A stretch of 10,164 nucleotides of DNA from Betaproteobacteria bacterium RBG_16_58_11 (GTDB taxonomy: Bacteria > Pseudomonadota > Gammaproteobacteria > Burkholderiales > Thiobacteraceae): the NCBI GenBank assembly GCA_001770235.1, contig MEQN01000118.1:4342-14505 (forward strand). Reading direction: 5' to 3'. Shown here piece by piece: positions 7,301-10,164 of the stretch; positions within the stretch are counted from its first letter, which is position 1, and each line of letters starts with the position of its first letter. The notes below the pieces were generated by a model. The model was not told where the DNA came from and made no database searches. It saw only the letters and a list, made by a program, of their open reading frames with translations. A program made the position numbers and the translations under genes.

Positions 7301-9758
7301 CCTGCACCGGCACACCGGCCACCGGCTTGCCGGCGGCGTCCAGCACCAAGAGTTCGGCGCTGGCTTTATCTTTGAGCGAGGCCCACGCATCGGATTTGAT
7401 CCCGATCGCGTAGGCGGCAGGCCACAAGGTGGTGCGCGCCTGCGCGGTGTAGGTTTCGCCATTCGGATCGCGATACTCCATATCCGCGATCAATACTTTC
7501 GGTGTGGTGATGGGTTTGGCGAAGCGCACCAGGGTGCGTGCGCTGCCTTGGGCGTTCAAGATGATGGCTTTATCTTCACCCGTGTCTTCGATCTCGGTGA
7601 CGACCTCTTCCTCGGGTTCGCGATCGAATGCGCGATACCAGTACGACCAGCGGTCGATCACCTCGCCGAAGACATGCTCGGGATACTGGGAAAATTGAAT
7701 CGAGGATTTGCCGATGCGATGACGCAGCGTAACGCGCTCATTGCCCGCCGCGCCGCCAGATAGGTAAGCCAGGCTTAAATCAATGGGTACGGATTCTGGT
7801 GCAATGCTCGGGCCTTTCGGCAACAGCACTTCCGATTTCAAAACAGGCAGGCGGAAATCTTCCACGCGGAACGTTGCCGATTGGCCGTAGCGCCCGAGTT
7901 GCACTTGATAGTGGCCGTGCTTCAATCCTGCGGGCAGCTTCCATACCGTAGCCGCGCTGCCGCGTTTATCCCAGGTGACGGGCACGCTTTGGCGCTCGCC
8001 GCTGCCTTGGTGAATGATGTCCACGCTCGCAGGCAGCGTATCGCTTGCGGGATAGCTCAAACCTTGGGCCGTGACTTGGCGCAGATAGTGTTTCATGTGC
8101 AGGGTTTCGCCGGGGCGCAACAAGTTGCGGGCCAGTACGCTGTGTCCCAGCAGCTTGCTCGGGGCTTGCCATTCTTCGATGCGGAAACGCCAGGTTTCGA
8201 TGCCGCGCGTCCAATCAGAGCGGACGAAGCTGAGGTCATCGCCTTTTTCGGCGAAGGCAAATAGGGGGCAGTTATATTGTTGTTGCGGCAGTGCGCCGAT
8301 CAAATGCGCGACCCCTTGCTCATCAGTCTTGCCTTGCAGCAATAGTTTGCCTTTGCAGTCGCGCACACGCACGCCGGCGCCCGCCACGGGTTTTGCCCGG
8401 TCGAGCGTGGTGACCCAGATCAAGGCTTCGGCATCGGAATAGTGCAAATGCGCCGACAGATTGGTAACCAGCGCGCCGGTGCGCACAAACATCGGTTTGT
8501 TTGCGCCGAGCAGCGAGTTGCCCAATTTCCGGCTTTCGGCTTCCACCAGATAGAAGCCGGGTTTGGGCAGGGGCAAGCCCACGACTTCCATGGTTTTCGG
8601 CCCGAATGATTTGGGCAGCACGCGGGTTTCGATTCCCTTGCGTTCTTTCAACATGGAATAGGCGCGCGCGTCAGCGCCTTCCGGCAAGGCTTTGGGGAGG
8701 CGGGTGCGCGGGTCGATGTTGTCCGGCGCGTCCTCGATGTAATCGTCGTACCAGTCAACGTTCCGGCGCCATCCGTCGTCGCGTTGCCATGCGCGCAATT
8801 CGGCCAGGCCGCGCATGATTTCCACATCGTCGTGCAGGCGTTGGGTGCGCACTTGGGCGCGGATGTCGGAAGCGGGCTTGGCCGTTTCGCCGGGCTTGGC
8901 GAGCGCGGGCTCCAGGTTGCGCAGCGTGATCGGCAAGGCCGCATCGCCATGCCGTTCGATGATGCCGAAATCGGCGGCGAACTTCACCAGCGGCGGGTAA
9001 GCCGCCATCTTGAAGCGGTAGGGTTGCGCCGGAGTGGTGCGGAACGCCGTGCCGCGAAAATCCTTGAGCGGGGAGGGCAGCACGAGCGTGAGCACGCTGG
9101 CGGCAGGCAGGTGCGCAAAGCGGATTTCCGCGCCATCGTGGTAACCGGTTTCCTCGACGGGTAGGGGGCGATAAATGCGACCGCGCGAGTCTTTCAAATG
9201 GATAGCTTGCGCTTGCTGCGGATCGAGCGCGGCAGTAAATCGGAAGGAGACTTGTCCCAATGGATTGCAGCCAGCGCCTTCATTTTCCCGGCTGCAGAGC
9301 AGATTGAAAGGCAATTCCGAGCGTGCGGTGTAGCGGAAGACTTGTCCGTCCCAGCTATCGGTTTCGTTACGCTTGCGATCGCCGGCAAGTTCCGCGTTGC
9401 GCCAGGCGATGCTCACGCGCGCCGCATCGGGGAAGCGCGTCTTGCAGCGCAGCGCGACCCACTCTGGTTTGTCATCAGCCGTAGCCAGTTGCAAGGCGGC
9501 TTTGCGCTCGCCGCTTTCCAGCACCGCGACCGGGATGCCGGAGCGGATGCCTTCCACATTGCAATACGCCTGCACGGCTTCGGTGGGCGCGCGCGATAAG
9601 CGCAGCAGGAAAACCTGATTCGCTTCGACCTCGGCGCCGGCGACGTTGGGCCGGATTTCCAGGACGCGCGGTTGCTGTGCGGCAAACAGCGCGGGTGCGA
9701 GCAGCAGGCCGAGCGCGAAAAGGACAGTGCGTAAATTGGTTTTGTTGAAAGCAAGCAT
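4353..9758 (-). CDS. Secreted alpha-2-macroglobulin family protein with thioester (YfhM/ECAM-like)
   Basis: Bacterial A2Ms are periplasmic protease traps: cleavage of a bait region triggers collapse and covalent capture through an internal thioester. This 1801-aa protein starts with a signal peptide (hydrophobic about 11-26, ending ALFA-AQQ) and has no lipobox cysteine, so it looks soluble in the periplasm. The macroglobulin domain modules begin near residue 255; an MG-type segment (GALVTNLSAHLHYSDAEALI) lies near 425. A linker with five glycines (1118-1122) sits just before the conserved A2M segment ELFDTLLVWQTQVRLND (about 1128-1145). The thioester motif CLEQ is intact, with Cys1343 and Gln1346 within GYPFFCLEQ. 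The helical thioester domain then runs to about 1610, and the C-terminal MG domain ends with NMPPTHVEAMYAPQVYADTP. The ATG at 9758 has AGAAAG eight bases upstream. Its stop overlaps the pbpC start. It is longer than the roughly 1650-aa E. coli YfhM. Confidence 0.93.
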   Translation of the reverse strand: MLAFNKTNLRTVLFALGLLLAPALFAAQQPRVLEIRPNVAGAEVEANQVFLLRLSRAPTEAVQAYCNVEGIRSGIPVAVLESGERKAALQLATADDKPEWVALRCKTRFPDAARVSIAWRNAELAGDRKRNETDSWDGQVFRYTARSELPFNLLCSRENEGAGCNPLGQVSFRFTAALDPQQAQAIHLKDSRGRIYRPLPVEETGYHDGAEIRFAHLPAASVLTLVLPSPLKDFRGTAFRTTPAQPYRFKMAAYPPLVKFAADFGIIERHGDAALPITLRNLEPALAKPGETAKPASDIRAQVRTQRLHDDVEIMRGLAELRAWQRDDGWRRNVDWYDDYIEDAPDNIDPRTRLPKALPEGADARAYSMLKERKGIETRVLPKSFGPKTMEVVGLPLPKPGFYLVEAESRKLGNSLLGANKPMFVRTGALVTNLSAHLHYSDAEALIWVTTLDRAKPVAGAGVRVRDCKGKLLLQGKTDEQGVAHLIGALPQQQYNCPLFAFAEKGDDLSFVRSDWTRGIETWRFRIEEWQAPSKLLGHSVLARNLLRPGETLHMKHYLRQVTAQGLSYPASDTLPASVDIIHQGSGERQSVPVTWDKRGSAATVWKLPAGLKHGHYQVQLGRYGQSATFRVEDFRLPVLKSEVLLPKGPSIAPESVPIDLSLAYLSGGAAGNERVTLRHRIGKSSIQFSQYPEHVFGEVIDRWSYWYRAFDREPEEEVVTEIEDTGEDKAIILNAQGSARTLVRFAKPITTPKVLIADMEYRDPNGETYTAQARTTLWPAAYAIGIKSDAWASLKDKASAELLVLDAAGKPVAGVPVQATASQHGWVSHRKRTVGGFYSYHHEEVKSDLGEVCKGKTDKQGRLPCNFKIAMTGELVLQASVSDAQGRVAKATSSMWAFSGEDSWFQAENHDRIDLIPENKKYEPGEIAKLQVRTPFKQATVLVGVMRSGGVVDYFTQTLSNKNPVIELPIKPEYTPNVYITAFLVRGRVAAPSPTALVDLARPAFKLGVAEINVGARKHEMQVSVKTDKSAYQTREKARVSIHVEGALDAQGKRTLPAERDVTLFAIDEALLELQPNDTWKALTTMLAKRSYGFQSASAQMQVIGKRHYGRKALPPGGGGGKLPTRELFDTLLVWQTQVRLNDQGDAQVDVPLNDSLTRFRIVAVADGASDQFGVGFASITASRDLQVLSALPPVVREADRFTGQFTVRNTTEREMRVKASGQAGAQALTEQQVTLTPGQAKLIGWQITAPLNINSLEWKVEVAESGGRNDSIKIKQRVEPALSELRFESTAFDLKGQETLDLVKPNGAVAGKGQVLVSISPKLGTSAASVREYMQGYPFFCLEQRTSKAVSLRDESLWAIIRNSIDRYVTPSGLVTYYPTDSNDGYDVLTSFVLSATHEAGWEIPREARERMLAGLSNFVSGKLTQRYDYYRNDSMELTERKIMALDALSRYNYAAPELAESLQLDLSKLSTHALAVWVRTVHRSTWPRRDALLKPALAELKQRYRITASGLELRNQGNEDRWWLMYASDVTVVKLILTALDVPALQADLDGIVRGAIARQHHGHWQTTQANVWGSLALDKYALHAAKSQLNGKTLVRFGDQSREVDWATTAQGEHFVLPFTTERGTLRLEHQGKGMPYVQVLATGYGALHQPSYHGIKIEKTLTPVKQATPGEWRAGDIVKVSLRFKLDEPQGWVVVSDPIPAGATILGGGLKQAAPQAGNDVTKRSRWDHAAPMFIERTFTFYRAYYEYLPYRGEQVVEYEMRLNNPGNFNMPPTHVEAMYAPQVYADTPNRPWEVK
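4357..4366 (-). promoter_or_regulatory. Ribosome binding site deciding the pbpC start
   Basis: On the minus strand GGGAAG (4366-4361) precedes the ATG at 4356 by four bases and lies within the last codons of the A2M gene. The match is partial and the spacing a little short, but together with the ATGA stop/start overlap it favours translation-coupled initiation here over the RBS-less ATG at 4269. Confidence 0.5.
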
Positions 9759-9766
9759 GATATGAA

Positions 9767-9772
9767 CTTTCT
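9767..9772 (-). promoter_or_regulatory. Weak ribosome binding site of the A2M gene
   Basis: AGAAAG on the minus strand lies eight bases before the ATG at 9758, a partial Shine-Dalgarno match at good spacing. The 52-bp gap to the upstream gene shows no convincing sigma-70 promoter or terminator, so co-transcription with the upstream gene is possible. Confidence 0.4.
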
Positions 9773-9810
9773 ATAGGCGGAATAAGGGCGTCTCAGGTGA
9801 TTCGGCGGCA

Positions 9811-10164
9811 TTAAGAAACGATGGGGGCGTACTGCTTCAGGGATTTGCGTCTGCGCCAGAAACGCCAGGCGGCGGCGCGATCGATGCTGAAGGTTTGCAC
9901 CGAGCGGGCGCTGACGGCATGTAGCGTAAGCTGGCCGATCTGGCCGTCGCGCAGCGCGCGCAATAGTGGTTTGGCCCACTCCGTTTCGAATTGAGCGAGA
10001 CAGGCATGCCAAGCGGCATAATCGCCATATTGCGCGGCGTGGCGCGGTTGATCCCACACGATCAAATGCTCAGCATTGGGCGCGGCCTGGTTGAGCCATG
10101 CATCGGCATTTTGCGGCAGGGGGTGAGCCGGGCTGTCGGCTGCGCGCGCGAGTCCGCGGGTCAG
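9811..10164 (-). CDS. C-terminal part of an RpfE-type / phosphoglycerate-mutase-like protein
   Basis: The frame is open to the right edge and ends at TAA (9811-9813), so 117 C-terminal residues are visible. The first residues seen are LTRGLARAADSPAHPLPQNA, and LIVWDQPRHAAQYGDYAAWH follows. Next comes FETEWAKPLLRALRDGQIGQLTLH, and a basic tail (WRFWRRRKSLKQY) ends the protein. The WDQPRHAAQYGDYAAW block followed by a PLL..LR.G.I..L segment is what I recall from proteins annotated as RpfE-type regulatory protein or cofactor-independent phosphoglycerate mutase in beta- and gammaproteobacteria. In such genomes the gene commonly precedes recJ. The biochemical role is not established, and catalytic residues, if any, lie outside the window. 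An internal TTG at 10065 is in frame but is not the start. Confidence 0.65.
   Translation of the reverse strand: MTRGLARAADSPAHPLPQNADAWLNQAAPNAEHLIVWDQPRHAAQYGDYAAWHACLAQFETEWAKPLLRALRDGQIGQLTLHAVSARSVQTFSIDRAAAWRFWRRRKSLKQYAPIVS

Noticed and set aside
6015..7763. 582-codon open frame on the plus strand
   Set aside because: It lies wholly antisense to the A2M gene, whose domains are well conserved there. Its His/Arg/Ala/Gly-rich translation is typical of a GC-rich antisense shadow.

Overview
The window reads as chromosomal DNA of a GC-rich proteobacterium, most likely a betaproteobacterium. The evidence is protein flavour: a RecJ, an RpfE-type protein, a PbpC and a thioester alpha-2-macroglobulin, all of proteobacterial type. 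There is also a dispersed repeat upstream of recJ that I recall from beta- and gammaproteobacterial genomes. The genus cannot be fixed from this window.

Layout: all four protein genes lie on the minus strand, so transcription runs from high to low coordinates. At 9811-10164 is the C-terminal end of an RpfE-type/phosphoglycerate-mutase-like protein that runs off the right edge. After a 52-bp gap comes a very large secreted alpha-2-macroglobulin (A2M) homologue at 4353-9758 (1801 aa, with an intact CLEQ thioester motif). Its stop codon overlaps by 4 bp (ATGA) the best start of pbpC, penicillin-binding protein 1C, at 2017-4356. A 351-bp intergenic stretch (1666-2016) follows and holds a hairpin-rich dispersed repeat. 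Then comes recJ (1-1665), nearly complete and lacking only its last residues at the left edge.

How the genes work together: bacterial A2Ms and PBP1C are a recurrent pair. The A2M is thought to trap foreign proteases in the periplasm, while PBP1C is a bifunctional peptidoglycan polymerase thought to repair the wall after damage. The ATGA overlap suggests translational coupling of the pair. RecJ (5'-3' ssDNA exonuclease) is unrelated housekeeping. From memory, rpfE-type genes are often directly upstream of recJ in related bacteria, so the A2M-pbpC pair looks inserted into an older rpfE-recJ neighbourhood.

The most interesting item is a 163-bp element (4172-4334). It is bounded by 34-bp inverted repeats (29/34 identical), each arm made of three CACGGGG cores on a 9-bp period. 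It sits inside the first codons of pbpC, is open in the pbpC frame, and appears to add about 56 residues ahead of the signal/anchor segment. Removing it restores a normal-looking signal sequence. No CRISPR array, tRNA, rRNA or transposase gene was seen.
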